From Mycobacterium aquaticum (lineage in GTDB: Bacteria > Actinomycetota > Actinomycetes > Mycobacteriales > Mycobacteriaceae), in assembly GCF_002086485.1 (NCBI RefSeq), contig NZ_MVHF01000012.1:84564-148563 (forward strand): a stretch of DNA of 64,000 nucleotides, in the 5' to 3' direction. How positions within the stretch are numbered: position 1 is the stretch's first letter; the number at the start of each line of letters is the position of its first letter. Of the stretch, positions 18,071 to 26,718 are shown piece by piece. Below the pieces are notes generated by a model. It saw only the letters and a list, made by a program, of their open reading frames with translations. It had not been told where the DNA came from and made no database searches. A program made the translations under genes and the position numbers.

Positions 18071-18886
18071 TCAGTGGTCGCGTGCCCGCCACGCGAGCAT
18101 GTCTCGGACTTCGGCGAAGTCGTATCCGGCTGCGGTGGGGTGAATCTCGGTGGTGAAGAACGTGACACCTTCCTGCACAAAGGATTCCGCGTTCTCCCGG
18201 CCGGTCCAGTGCACGGCGCGGGTGATCGCGCCCGCGTCCCGTCCTGCTTCCGCGGCCAACTCCTTGACGAGCTGGTTCTTACGCCGGTACTCGTCGACAC
18301 TGGCGAACGTATGCCAGATGTCGGCGTATCTGGCGACGATCGGCAGAGTCCGCTTGACGCCCATCCCGCCGATCAGGATGGGGATGTCGCGAACCGGCGG
18401 CGGAATGAGCTGCGCCAGGCGGTTCTTGACGCGCGCAAGGCTCTCCTCGAAGAGATCCATGCGTGACGTGACGGTGCCGAAGTCGTATCCGTATACGGCG
18501 TAGTCCTTTTCGTACCACCCGGCGCCGACACCGAGAATCAGCCGCCCGTTGCTGATGTGATCGACCGTACGCGCCATGTCAGCGAGGAGATCGGGGTTGC
18601 GGTATCCGATTCCGGTGACAAGTAATCCGATATCGGACCGGTCGGTGATCTCCGCCCACGACGCCAACGCCGTCCAACCCTCAAAGTTGTTGACATCCGG
18701 TTGCACTGGAAGCAGCTGCGGCAGGCCGTCCTCCGACGGTTCGGTCGCCGGCCGGTGGAAGTGGTCGTATCCGAAGATCGCGTCCACCCCGAGTTCTTCG
18801 GCGTGCAGCACAGCCCGTCGCCAGGTCTGATAGTCGGGGCTTCCGCCGGGCCACAGCTGGACACCGATTCTAATTTCGTTCGTCAT
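18071..18886 (-). CDS. LLM-class F420-dependent oxidoreductase
   Basis: The 271-residue protein is a luciferase-like TIM barrel. It has the N-terminal I-G-V-Q-L-W-P-G-G, D-A-I-F-G-Y-D-H-F strand, R-L-I-L-G-V-G-A-G-W preceding the characteristic E-K-D-Y, and P-I-L-I-G-G-M-G. These features are typical of mycobacterial F420-dependent members that transfer hydride to or from alcohols or unsaturated bonds; the substrate is unknown. A hairpin terminator follows. It is preceded by the DUF417 gene with a 39-nt gap on the same strand. Confidence 0.88.
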   Translation of the reverse strand: MTNEIRIGVQLWPGGSPDYQTWRRAVLHAEELGVDAIFGYDHFHRPATEPSEDGLPQLLPVQPDVNNFEGWTALASWAEITDRSDIGLLVTGIGYRNPDLLADMARTVDHISNGRLILGVGAGWYEKDYAVYGYDFGTVTSRMDLFEESLARVKNRLAQLIPPPVRDIPILIGGMGVKRTLPIVARYADIWHTFASVDEYRRKNQLVKELAAEAGRDAGAITRAVHWTGRENAESFVQEGVTFFTTEIHPTAAGYDFAEVRDMLAWRARDH

Positions 18887-18925
18887 GTCTGTCTCCTTGT
18901 CACCGAGGCGTCAGGCTTGCGTCGG

Positions 18926-19420
18926 CTAGTTCGCCCAGCCCGAGCGCAGCGCGTCGGCCAACGTCCAGAACGAAACACCAAGCAACACAATGTCTTTCAG
19001 GAGAAACTCGCCCACCAACGACAGCGCGGGGAAACCGCCACCGAGCGGCTCACCGATACCGGGGGTGGTGAACAGGAAGCTCAGCGTCGAGAGGAACAGC
19101 ACGACCGAAAGCAGGCTGCCGATCACCGAGATCCGTGGCGCTATCGGCTTGATCGCGAGCAGGACCGCCGCGCCGACCTCGAAAAATCCGAGCAGCACCG
19201 AGAAGGTGTATTCCGGGAAGATGTTGTAGAGCCAGCCCATGAAGGGACTGTGCGCCACCAGCGGCTGGATCTGATGCGCTTCGTAGTGCGCGAACTTCAG
19301 AAAGCCGATCCAGCCGACGACGATCACGAGACCGTAGCGGCTCAGTACCGCCGCGATGGTGTCGATGCGCGGGAGCGCCTGCAGGACCTTGGTGGCTGCG
19401 GCCTCGGTATAAGTTGACAT
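18926..19420 (-). CDS. DUF417 (YkgB-like) inner-membrane protein
   Basis: The 164-residue protein has four predicted membrane helices (about 28-48, 72-92, 97-120 and 137-160). It also has the DUF417 landmarks W-I-G-F-L-K-F-x-x-Y-E-A and S-P-F-M-G-W-L-Y. YkgB/RclC relatives in enterobacteria belong to reactive-chlorine responses, but a role here is not shown. The ATG at 19420 has GGAAGGAAATCG-type sequence upstream. It is the second gene after an SDR (stop 19456), probably in one transcript. Confidence 0.85.
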   Translation of the reverse strand: MSTYTEAAATKVLQALPRIDTIAAVLSRYGLVIVVGWIGFLKFAHYEAHQIQPLVAHSPFMGWLYNIFPEYTFSVLLGFFEVGAAVLLAIKPIAPRISVIGSLLSVVLFLSTLSFLFTTPGIGEPLGGGFPALSLVGEFLLKDIVLLGVSFWTLADALRSGWAN

Positions 19421-19455
19421 GTCGATTTCCTTCCGGGTTGTCGGGTGGTTGCGAA

Positions 19456-20196
19456 TCAAGCCGCAATGGCGGCTTGCCCGCCGGTGGCTTGCAGTACCGC
19501 GCCGTTGATGTAGCTGGCGTCGGACGAGGCGAGGAAGACGATGGCGTTGGCAATCTCCGTCACGGACGCGGGCCTGCCCAATGTGGTGAGGTTTCCCAGG
19601 GCCTCGGCCAGTCCGGGAAGGGCATCGGTGCCCGGGGTCTCGGTTGGTCCGGCCTGCACAGCATTCACGCGGACGCCGGCACGGCCGAATTCGTCGGCCC
19701 ATACCCGAGTCAGCAGTTCCACGGCCGCCTTGCTGGCGCCGTAGATACCGCCGGCACGCGCCGGAGTGGTCGCAACGACGCTGCTGAGATTGACGATCGA
19801 ACCGCGGCCGCGCTCTGCCATGCCGGGAGCCAGTTGCTGCACGAGGATGTGCGGGGCCCGCACGTTCACGTTGAAGTGATCGTCGAAGAAGGCGTCGTCG
19901 ACGTCGGCCGACAGTCCGAACTTGTAAATGCCCGCGTTGTTGATCAGGATGTCGACCGCCCCGGCCTCCGCGGCGAGCCTGCGCACCTCGTCCGGGTCGG
20001 TCAGGGTGGCCCCGATGAACCGCGCGGCGCCACCCGCCTCCTGGATCTGCTGCACGGTCGCGGCGCCGCGCCCGGCGTCGCGACCGTGCACGATCACCTC
20101 GGCGCCCAGCTGCGCCAGTTTCAGGGCCACCGCCTGGCCGATTCCAGAGGTCGCACCCGTCACGAGAGCCGTCATACCCGCGAATGTCGTTGTCAC
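19456..20196 (-). CDS. Short-chain dehydrogenase/reductase (classical SDR)
   Basis: The 246-residue protein has the classical SDR set: T-G-A-T-S-G-I-G (about 13-20), N-N-A-G (about 86-89), Ser in L-S-S-V, and Y-x-x-x-K in Y-G-A-S-K. The H-G-R-D motif after the second strand suggests NADP preference. The start is GTG at 20196. It is divergent from a LysR regulator, with a palindrome between them, and leads SDR - DUF417 - possibly LLM. The substrate is unknown. Confidence 0.88.
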   Translation of the reverse strand: MTTTFAGMTALVTGATSGIGQAVALKLAQLGAEVIVHGRDAGRGAATVQQIQEAGGAARFIGATLTDPDEVRRLAAEAGAVDILINNAGIYKFGLSADVDDAFFDDHFNVNVRAPHILVQQLAPGMAERGRGSIVNLSSVVATTPARAGGIYGASKAAVELLTRVWADEFGRAGVRVNAVQAGPTETPGTDALPGLAEALGNLTTLGRPASVTEIANAIVFLASSDASYINGAVLQATGGQAAIAA

Positions 20197-20307
20197 TGTT
20201 GTCGCTTCCTGTCTGGTCGTTTGTGGACTGCAGTACCTCTAGCGCACGCGGGGGCCGATAAATGCCGGCTTGGCCCTCACCCATCGGCGCCGTACTTATG
20301 GCACCTA

Positions 20308-20323
20308 TTAGCGATGCCGCTAA
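20308..20323. promoter_or_regulatory. Palindrome between SDR and LysR, likely LysR operator
   Basis: TTAGCG-ATGC-CGCTAA is a perfect 6-bp inverted repeat that fits the T-N11-A rule for LysR-type sites. It lies about midway between the divergent starts at 20196 and 20400. Assignment is by position. Confidence 0.5.
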
Positions 20324-20399
20324 CCCGCAGCGGCACAGCGCGGCCAGGTCGTAGGCTGGGCCGGCCGCCCGGCATCTGCAGTTGAAGGACAGGCTTCTG

Positions 20400-21326
20400 A
20401 TGGAGATTCGAGAATTCAGCGCGTTCGTCGCGGTCGCCGAGGAAGGGAGTATGTCGGGTGCCGCGCGCCGCCTGCACGTGAGCCAGTCAGCGTTGTCGCA
20501 GACCGTGGCTGCCATCGAGCGCGAACTCAAGGTCAAGCTGTTCGAGCGCGAACATCCCGGGGTGCGCCCCACGGAGGCAGGGGCGCGGCTGCTCACCGAG
20601 GCACGCGAGGTGCTGGCGCGCTACCACGCGGCGATGCGCACGATGGCGCGGTACAGCACCGACACCCGCGATGTCATCCGCTTGGGCATTCCCCTGGAAT
20701 TGGCACCCGACATCCTTCCCGCCACCTTGGCCCGGTTCGTCGCCTCCTGCCCGGAGGTACGGGTGGTCCCGGTGCACATGTCGACGGCAGCCCAGTTCGC
20801 CGCGCTCCGCAGCGACGAACTCGACGTCGGCCTGGTGCGGGAACGCCCGGTCGGGTCGGAGTTCGATGCGATGCTCGCATACCGGGAACCCCTTGGGGTG
20901 CTTTTGAATTCGGATATCGCGGCACGCCGGGTCGGCCCCGAGGGTGTGGCGTTGGAAGACCTTGCCGACCTGCGGTGGCTCGGGTTTCCCCGCTCGGGCA
21001 GTCCGGCCTGGTACGACGAGTTGATCGGCATCCTGCGCGGTCACGGACTTGACCCCGGTCCGCCGGTACCGGACGGGCAGATGCTCCTGCCCTCGGTCAA
21101 ATTCACCGCCGTACGCACCGGACAGGTGTTCGCCTTCGCGCCCGAGAAGCATCTCGAACCGTTGCCCGATTCGGTGTCGTGGGCCCCGCTGGTCGGCACT
21201 CCCGCGGTGCGGCGCACCTGGGCGGTCTGGCCCGCCGAGTCGCGCCGCCGCGAGATCGGGCACCTCATCGCCGCATTCGAGGTCGCCAAGGACACGGAAC
21301 AACGCACCCCGACGCCGGACTCTTGA
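20400..21326 (+). CDS. LysR family transcriptional regulator
   Basis: The 308-residue protein has an N-terminal winged helix (1-60, with A-A-R-R-L-H-V-S-Q-S-A-L-S-Q) and a periplasmic-binding-type effector domain (about 90-295). The ATG at 20400 has AAGGACAGG just upstream; a TTG at 20382 would overlap that site. It is divergent from the SDR and DUF417 genes and probably controls them in response to the SDR substrate or product. Confidence 0.88.
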   Translation: MEIREFSAFVAVAEEGSMSGAARRLHVSQSALSQTVAAIERELKVKLFEREHPGVRPTEAGARLLTEAREVLARYHAAMRTMARYSTDTRDVIRLGIPLELAPDILPATLARFVASCPEVRVVPVHMSTAAQFAALRSDELDVGLVRERPVGSEFDAMLAYREPLGVLLNSDIAARRVGPEGVALEDLADLRWLGFPRSGSPAWYDELIGILRGHGLDPGPPVPDGQMLLPSVKFTAVRTGQVFAFAPEKHLEPLPDSVSWAPLVGTPAVRRTWAVWPAESRRREIGHLIAAFEVAKDTEQRTPTPDS

Positions 21327-21362
21327 CCGCCCCGCCAGGCTGCCGTACCGTTTGTGGAGAAC

Positions 21363-21372
21363 TTATATATCA
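21363..21372. promoter_or_regulatory. ATATATCA element upstream of the 80-aa gene
   Basis: AACTTATATATCAG resembles the GntR-type sites near sdaA and glyA (AACTGATATATCA) at most positions. It lies 66 nt before the ATG at 21439. It could be an additional site for the same regulator or simply an AT-rich promoter element. Confidence 0.25.
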
Positions 21373-21438
21373 GATGGCGATCAATGGTCGATCCAGGGTC
21401 GCCCCCACCACGTGAACTCAGCAGACGGGAGACCTGAG

Positions 21439-21681
21439 ATGCATCTCGATTGGTATGACCGGCGCATCGTGAGCTTCGTGTTGGACTCCGACCTGCTCTC
21501 GCAGCCGAACGAAAGCACACGCGTGCAGTTCGGCATGGACGCCCGCAGGATCATGAAGCGATTCGACGCGGTCCTCGATGTGTCCGCATCGCAACAGCTG
21601 CCCCTCGACGCGGCCGACATGGACCTGGTGAATCGCGCCCGGCAGTACCGGGCGATCGCTCGCCCCACCTGCGCCGTCTGA
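21439..21681 (+). CDS. Hypothetical small protein, 80 aa
   Basis: GGGAG stands 7 nt before the ATG. The product is charged, with no signal or membrane segment and no cysteine apart from one near the C-terminus. It begins M-H-L-D-W-Y-D-R-R and contains M-D-A-R-R-I-M-K-R-F. I do not recognise a family. It lies between LysR (stop 21326) and a convergent hydrolase (stop 21691) and has no obvious partner. Confidence 0.5.
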   Translation: MHLDWYDRRIVSFVLDSDLLSQPNESTRVQFGMDARRIMKRFDAVLDVSASQQLPLDAADMDLVNRARQYRAIARPTCAV

Positions 21682-21690
21682 CGGTTGCCG

Positions 21691-22620
21691 TCAGGACGAT
21701 GCATCCACCTCGTCCCAGAACCGGCCCGCACGCGTCGCAATCTCGTCCGGGTACTCGCCGTTGATGGCGTGTGACGCCTGCGCCCATATCTCGACCTGCC
21801 CGTGCGGCAGCAGGTCACGCGCCCGCGCAGCCGCCTGGTCCGGATCGAGCATCACGCTGCGGCCGGCGATCAATGCCAGCACGGGGATCGCCAGCGAGCG
21901 CAGCTGCGCATCGGTGAACAGCGTGGGCATCGGCGTGCGCAGCGCGAAATCCCGGGATCCGGCGGAAATCAGCTCAGATTCGCCGGCCGCTTCGATGTCG
22001 GCGCCGCCGGATATCCAGCTGAGCACCCGGCGGCGCAGCCCCTCGGGCACCCCGGGTGCATACATGAGCACCGAGGCCAGCATCGTCTTGACGGGTATCC
22101 GGGCAAAGGTGAACACCGGGTCGAGCAATGTCAACGAGGCGATCCGATCCTGGTGGTGCACCGCGCAATTCGTCCCTGTCCAGCCGCCGATCGACACCCC
22201 GAGCAGGTGAGCCCGCAGCAGGCCGAGGCCTGCCAGGGCATCGTCGAGCCAGCGCGCCTGGTCGGCCGGGGTCCGGATCTCCTTGCGCTGGACCGATAGT
22301 CCGGCCTCGCCGAGCAGGTCGATGCCGTAGATCGTGCGATACGTCCGCAGTGACGTCAGGTTGGTCCGGTACATCGGTGTCGCGGCGTTGCGCCCCGGCA
22401 ACAGGACAACCGGCGGGCCGTCGTCTGGGCCGTCGAACCGGTACGCCCGGACCGTGCCGAATGTGGTTGCGACATCCAATATCTCACAGTCGGGCAGCTG
22501 GGCCATGCCGGCGCGGTAGGCACGCAGATAGTCATCGAACGCCGCGTCGTCGATGAACCCGCCGAGGCCGCCACGGGCCCAGCGTGCCGTGAAGTTGACC
22601 TCCGGTACTGCCAGATCCAT
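21691..22620 (-). CDS. Alpha/beta hydrolase
   Basis: The 309-residue protein has the alpha/beta hydrolase core. An oxyanion region lies at V-V-L-L-P-G-R-N, the nucleophile elbow is G-V-S-I-G-G (Ser about 154), and the late histidine is in A-S-H-A-I-N. The acid is probably the Asp/Glu in the segment around L-I-A-G-R-S-V-M-L-D-P-D. The ATG at 22620 lies 4 nt after the stop of the upstream gene, so it is in the glmS-led gene run. The substrate is unknown. Confidence 0.85.
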   Translation of the reverse strand: MDLAVPEVNFTARWARGGLGGFIDDAAFDDYLRAYRAGMAQLPDCEILDVATTFGTVRAYRFDGPDDGPPVVLLPGRNAATPMYRTNLTSLRTYRTIYGIDLLGEAGLSVQRKEIRTPADQARWLDDALAGLGLLRAHLLGVSIGGWTGTNCAVHHQDRIASLTLLDPVFTFARIPVKTMLASVLMYAPGVPEGLRRRVLSWISGGADIEAAGESELISAGSRDFALRTPMPTLFTDAQLRSLAIPVLALIAGRSVMLDPDQAAARARDLLPHGQVEIWAQASHAINGEYPDEIATRAGRFWDEVDASS

Positions 22621-22624
22621 ACCT

Positions 22625-23767
22625 TCAGCGTAGGTCGACGTTGGTCCCGTCGGCGGTCCAGCCTTCGGCCGGGCGCAGTGCGCAAGTCTCGGGGATCGAA
22701 CCGCGCCGGTAAAAATCGGTGAACAGTGCTGCCGCCTCGTCGGCATCGAAAACCTCTGTCGCACTGACCATCTGAGTACTGGTGGGCAGCTCGATCGGCT
22801 GGTCCAGCGCGGAGCCGGCAGAGCCTGGGCGGCCGACGACGTAGCGCACCGACTCAACCCCCCATTGCTGCCCGCCCGGCTTGCGGATCTCGACGGTGAT
22901 ACGATCCGGTCCGGAGCCTGCGGCCTGCAGATAGGTGTCCTCGTCGCCGATCGGCGTGAGGATCAGCGCGAAGTCGTCGCGGCCGTTGAACTTGCGCAGG
23001 CGACGATCGAAGGAGCCGTCACGCTCACGCCCAGCCGCGAGCGTGACGGTGAACTGTCCACTCGTACCGGAGACCAGCGTCAATCGGTGGGTGGGCTTGA
23101 CCTTTTCCCAGTACTCGGCCTGCACGTCGGCAGGCTTGCAGGACACCGACAGCAGTTCGAAGACACTGCCCCGCGGTCCGGACATGGGTCCGTGCTCTCC
23201 CTCGGCGAGCTCCGCGTCGGCCAGCGCGCCTGCCGCATCCCGGTCCCCCACCGCGATCAGGCTCAGGATCTCGCGCAACCGGTTGCGCGGCCAGCCGGCC
23301 TGCTCTGCGGGCAACGACTGCGCGGCCTTCAGATATGTGGCGACGTCGGGATGCGCAGCGACGAATTCGCTTCGCGCTCGCTCGAATTCGTCGAGCATCG
23401 CTGCCACGGCGGTGCCGGGCTGCGCCGGGTCGGGCACCTCGACGAAGCCTGATCCGACGTCCAGTCCGTCAACGGCGAACCAACCGTTCACCCGCAGGTT
23501 CAACCGCTTGAGCGGACCGCCGAGATCCTCGTCGGGCATGAACGCGGCCCACAGGATCTCGTCGAGCACCAGCGGCTTGATGGTCGCCGTCCACCGCCAG
23601 CGGGGCACTGCCTCGCCTTTGGTCGCCCACCGGCTCGCGGAGAAAACGCTCAGATACACCGCGTCGGCCTGAAAACCGCTCCCACCGACGAATCGCAGAC
23701 CCCGCGCCTTGCACTCGTCCTTGATCCGTTGGTCCCAGAGCTTGCGGAGTTCCTTGGCGGTGGGCAC
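22625..23767 (-). CDS. Conserved hypothetical protein, 380 aa
   Basis: This soluble protein starts at GTG 23767, six bases after the glmS stop, and is followed after 4 nt by the alpha/beta hydrolase. The N-terminal third (L-W-D-Q-R-I-K-D-E-C-K-A-R-G-L-R-F) resembles DUF4304-type proteins of unknown function, a resemblance I could not verify. There are no membrane helices or obvious catalytic motifs. The tight spacing suggests co-transcription with glmS but says little about its role. Confidence 0.65.
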   Translation of the reverse strand: MPTAKELRKLWDQRIKDECKARGLRFVGGSGFQADAVYLSVFSASRWATKGEAVPRWRWTATIKPLVLDEILWAAFMPDEDLGGPLKRLNLRVNGWFAVDGLDVGSGFVEVPDPAQPGTAVAAMLDEFERARSEFVAAHPDVATYLKAAQSLPAEQAGWPRNRLREILSLIAVGDRDAAGALADAELAEGEHGPMSGPRGSVFELLSVSCKPADVQAEYWEKVKPTHRLTLVSGTSGQFTVTLAAGRERDGSFDRRLRKFNGRDDFALILTPIGDEDTYLQAAGSGPDRITVEIRKPGGQQWGVESVRYVVGRPGSAGSALDQPIELPTSTQMVSATEVFDADEAAALFTDFYRRGSIPETCALRPAEGWTADGTNVDLR

Positions 23768-23773
23768 GCGGCG

Positions 23774-25639
23774 TTATTCGACGGTGACGGACTTGGCCAG
23801 GTTGCGCGGTTTGTCGACGTCGTAACCCCGGGCCCGGGCCACCCCGGCAGCGAACACCTGCAACGGAATGGTCGACAGCAACGGCTGGAAAAGCGTTGAC
23901 ACCGACGGTATCTCGATCAGGTGATCGGCATACGGCCGTACCGTGTCGTCGCCCTCCTCGGCGATGACTATGGTGATCGCACCGCGGGCCTGGATCTCCC
24001 GGATGTTGCTGAGCAGCTTGGCGTGCAACATCTGCGCGTTCTTGGGCGACGGCATCACCACGATCACCGGGAGGTCTTCCTCGATGAGTGCGATGGGGCC
24101 GTGTTTGAGCTCACCGGCCGCGAAGCCCTCGGCGTGCATGTAGGCGAGCTCCTTGAGCTTGAGCGCACCCTCCAACGCGACCGGGTAACCGACATGGCGC
24201 CCCAGGAACAGCACCGCCGATGACAGCGCGAACTGCTGCGCCAACTGGCCCACCGGCTCGATGCTGGCCAGCACCCGTTTCACCAGGGCAGGCATGGACT
24301 CCAGCACGTGGTATTCGCGGCGCACCTCGTCGGGGTACTTGGTACCCCGCGCCTGCGCGAGCGCCAGCCCGACCAGGTAATTCGCGGCGATCTGCGCCAG
24401 GAAGGTCTTGGTGGCCGCCACGCCGATCTCCGGCCCGGCACGCGTGTAGAGCACAGCGTCGGCCTCGCGCGGAATCTGGCTGCCGTTGGTGTTGCAGATG
24501 GCCAGCACCTTGGCCTTCTGTGTCTTGGCGTGTCGCACCGCCTCCAGCGTGTCGGCGGTCTCACCGGACTGCGAGATCGCGATCACCAGCGTGCTGCGGT
24601 CCAGCACGGGATCGCGGTAGCGGAACTCGCTGGCGAGCTCGACCTCGACGGGCAGCCGGGTCCAGTGCTCGATCGCGTACTTGGCCAGCAGGCCCGAGTG
24701 GTAGGCGGTACCGCAGGCGACGATGAAAACCTTGTCGATCTCGCGGAGTTCCTGATCGCTCAAGCGTTGTTCGTCGAGCACGATGCGGTCGTCGACGAAG
24801 TGACCCAGCAGGGTGTCGGCCACGGCCGCAGGCTGCTCGGCGATCTCCTTGAGCATGAAGTAGTCGTAGCCACCCTTCTCGGCGGCATCGAGATCCCAGT
24901 CGATGTGGAATTCCCGGTAGTCGACATCGGTGTTGCCGTAGAAGTCGGTGATGCGGTAGCTGTCGGCGGTGATCACGACGGCCTGATCCTGGCCCAGTTC
25001 CACAGCGTCACGGGTGTGCTCGATGAAAGCCGCGACGTCGGAGCCGACGAACATCTCCCCCTTGCCGACACCGACCACCAGCGGCGTGGACCGGCGCGCC
25101 GCCACGATGGTGCCCGGATCGTCTGCGTTGGCGAACACCAGCGTGAAGTGACCTTCCAAACGCTGCAGCACCGCAAGGACCGAGGCCGGGAAGTCGCCGG
25201 CGGTATCGCCCTGGGCGTACTGGCGGGCCACCAGATGCACGGCCACCTCGGTGTCGGTGTCGCTGGCGAACTCGACCCCGGCGGCCTCCAGCTCGGCACG
25301 CAGGCCGGCGAAGTTCTCGATGATGCCGTTGTGGACCACGGCGATCTTGCCCGCGGCGTCGCGGTGCGGGTGCGCGTTGCGGTCGGTGGGCCTGCCGTGG
25401 GTCGCCCAGCGGGTGTGGCCGAGGCCTGTGCTGCCGGTCAGCAGGTCATCGTCGGTCTCGGCCAGCGTGGTCTCCAGGTTGACCAACCGGCCGGCGCGCC
25501 GACGTACCGTCAAGCCGCCCTCGCCGTCGACCAGCGCAATGCCTGCCGAGTCGTAGCCCCGGTACTCCATGCGGCGCAGCGCATCGACCACGATGTCGCG
25601 AGCCGGGCGCACCCCGACGTAGCCGACGATTCCACACAT
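23774..25639 (-). CDS. glmS: Glutamine--fructose-6-phosphate aminotransferase (isomerizing)
   Basis: GlmS makes glucosamine 6-phosphate from fructose 6-phosphate and glutamine, the first step to UDP-GlcNAc for peptidoglycan. The 621-residue protein has the N-terminal Cys2 nucleophile (M-C-G-I-V-G-Y), the glutaminase loop H-T-R-W-A-T-H-G and two SIS domains (about 295-440 and 465-610) with S-Q-S-G-E-T-A-D-T. The C-terminus ends P-R-N-L-A-K-S-V-T-V-E, the family's active-site tail. There is no room upstream for a glmS ribozyme: the next gene begins 86 nt away. Confidence 0.97.
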   Translation of the reverse strand: MCGIVGYVGVRPARDIVVDALRRMEYRGYDSAGIALVDGEGGLTVRRRAGRLVNLETTLAETDDDLLTGSTGLGHTRWATHGRPTDRNAHPHRDAAGKIAVVHNGIIENFAGLRAELEAAGVEFASDTDTEVAVHLVARQYAQGDTAGDFPASVLAVLQRLEGHFTLVFANADDPGTIVAARRSTPLVVGVGKGEMFVGSDVAAFIEHTRDAVELGQDQAVVITADSYRITDFYGNTDVDYREFHIDWDLDAAEKGGYDYFMLKEIAEQPAAVADTLLGHFVDDRIVLDEQRLSDQELREIDKVFIVACGTAYHSGLLAKYAIEHWTRLPVEVELASEFRYRDPVLDRSTLVIAISQSGETADTLEAVRHAKTQKAKVLAICNTNGSQIPREADAVLYTRAGPEIGVAATKTFLAQIAANYLVGLALAQARGTKYPDEVRREYHVLESMPALVKRVLASIEPVGQLAQQFALSSAVLFLGRHVGYPVALEGALKLKELAYMHAEGFAAGELKHGPIALIEEDLPVIVVMPSPKNAQMLHAKLLSNIREIQARGAITIVIAEEGDDTVRPYADHLIEIPSVSTLFQPLLSTIPLQVFAAGVARARGYDVDKPRNLAKSVTVE

Positions 25640-25654
25640 AGGGACCCAGCGTAA

Positions 25655-25690
25655 TGCAGTGCAGTACGCGACCTACTGCAGTGCAGTACG
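25655..25690. repeat. Two 14-bp direct repeats TGCAGTGCAGTACG between glmS and a divergent hydrolase
   Basis: The repeat occurs at 25655-25668 and 25677-25690, a 22-bp period or two helical turns, starting just upstream of the glmS start codon (25639). Phased direct repeats between divergent genes suggest a regulator binding site; no candidate protein is evident. Confidence 0.5.
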
Positions 25691-25725
25691 GGCTACGGCC
25701 AGGCGGCCTGCGCTACGGTCATCGG

Positions 25726-26577
25726 GTGGCCAGCACCAAGAAGCTCGTCAGCGCGTTGACCCGCCGCGGACCGCACCGCGTACTGCGCGGTGACCTGGCA
25801 TTCGCAGGCGTTCCCGGTGTCGTGTACACACCCGAGGCCGGCCTGAATCTGCCCGGCGTGGCGTTCGGGCACGACTGGCTGGCGAAGGCCGAGAACTACA
25901 CCCGCACCCTGGAACATCTGGCGTCCTGGGGCATCGTCGCCGGGGCTCCCAGCACCGAAACCGGGGTGGCACCCTCGGTACTCAACTTCGCCTTCGACCT
26001 GGGCGCGACGCTGGACATTGTCAGCGGCGTGCGGCTCGGCTCCGGCAAGATCAGCGTGCACCCGGGCAAGCGGGGCCTCGTGGGCCACGGTTTCGGTGGA
26101 TCGGCGGCCGTGTTCGCGGCGGCCGGGCTGGCATCCGGACCGCAGGCCCCGAAGGCGGTGGCCGCGCTGTTCCCCACGGTCACCAAGCCGGAGGCAGAAC
26201 AACCGGCGGCGACGCTCAAGGTGCCCGGTCTGATCCTCGCCTCGACGGGCGATCCCCTCAACATCCGTTCGAACGCGGCCGAGCTCGCCGCGGCGTGGCG
26301 CGGGTCGACGCTGCGCACCGTCGACAAGGCCGAGTCGGCCGGCCTGGTGGAGGGCCGCAAGCTCAGCCGGTTCATCGGGCTGCCCGGCCCGGACCGCGGC
26401 ACCCAGAAGGTGGTCCGGGCACTGCTCACCGGGTATCTGCTGGCCACGCTGGCCGGCGACAAGACCTACCGGGACTTCGCCGATCCTGAGGTGGTTCTGC
26501 CGCGCACCGGCTTCGCCGATCCAGACGCCCCGCCGGTCCAGCTGGAAGACAAGGTCGCCGCCCTGTTGAAGGGCTGA
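25726..26577 (+). CDS. Alpha/beta hydrolase (dienelactone hydrolase-like)
   Basis: The protein is 283 residues long. G-H-G-F-G-G (about 114-119) occupies the position of the nucleophile elbow but has Phe where Ser or Cys is expected, so catalysis may be lost or differently organised. The preceding V-V-Y-T-P and V-A-F-G-H-D-W strands and V-P-G-L-I-L-A-S-T-G-D support a dienelactone hydrolase/chlorophyllase-like fold. A TACGGT -10 box at 25714-25719 places transcription at the GTG at 25726, so the mRNA is probably leaderless. It is divergent from glmS. Confidence 0.75.
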   Translation: MASTKKLVSALTRRGPHRVLRGDLAFAGVPGVVYTPEAGLNLPGVAFGHDWLAKAENYTRTLEHLASWGIVAGAPSTETGVAPSVLNFAFDLGATLDIVSGVRLGSGKISVHPGKRGLVGHGFGGSAAVFAAAGLASGPQAPKAVAALFPTVTKPEAEQPAATLKVPGLILASTGDPLNIRSNAAELAAAWRGSTLRTVDKAESAGLVEGRKLSRFIGLPGPDRGTQKVVRALLTGYLLATLAGDKTYRDFADPEVVLPRTGFADPDAPPVQLEDKVAALLKG

Positions 26578-26718
26578 CTCCCCGGCTCGCTCACCACTCC
26601 CTCACCACGCGAATTCGACGCCAGGGTCGCACCGAGCGGACGGGAGCGACACGTGCGTCGATCTCGGGGAGGCCAATGGGGATGTCTGAGCAACGGGCAC
26701 CAGAAATTGCCGACGCCG

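Noticed and set aside
25640..25725. glmS ribozyme upstream of glmS
   Set aside because: Only 86 nt separate glmS from the divergent gene, too short for the ribozyme, and actinobacteria are not known to have it; the 14-bp repeats do not resemble its core.
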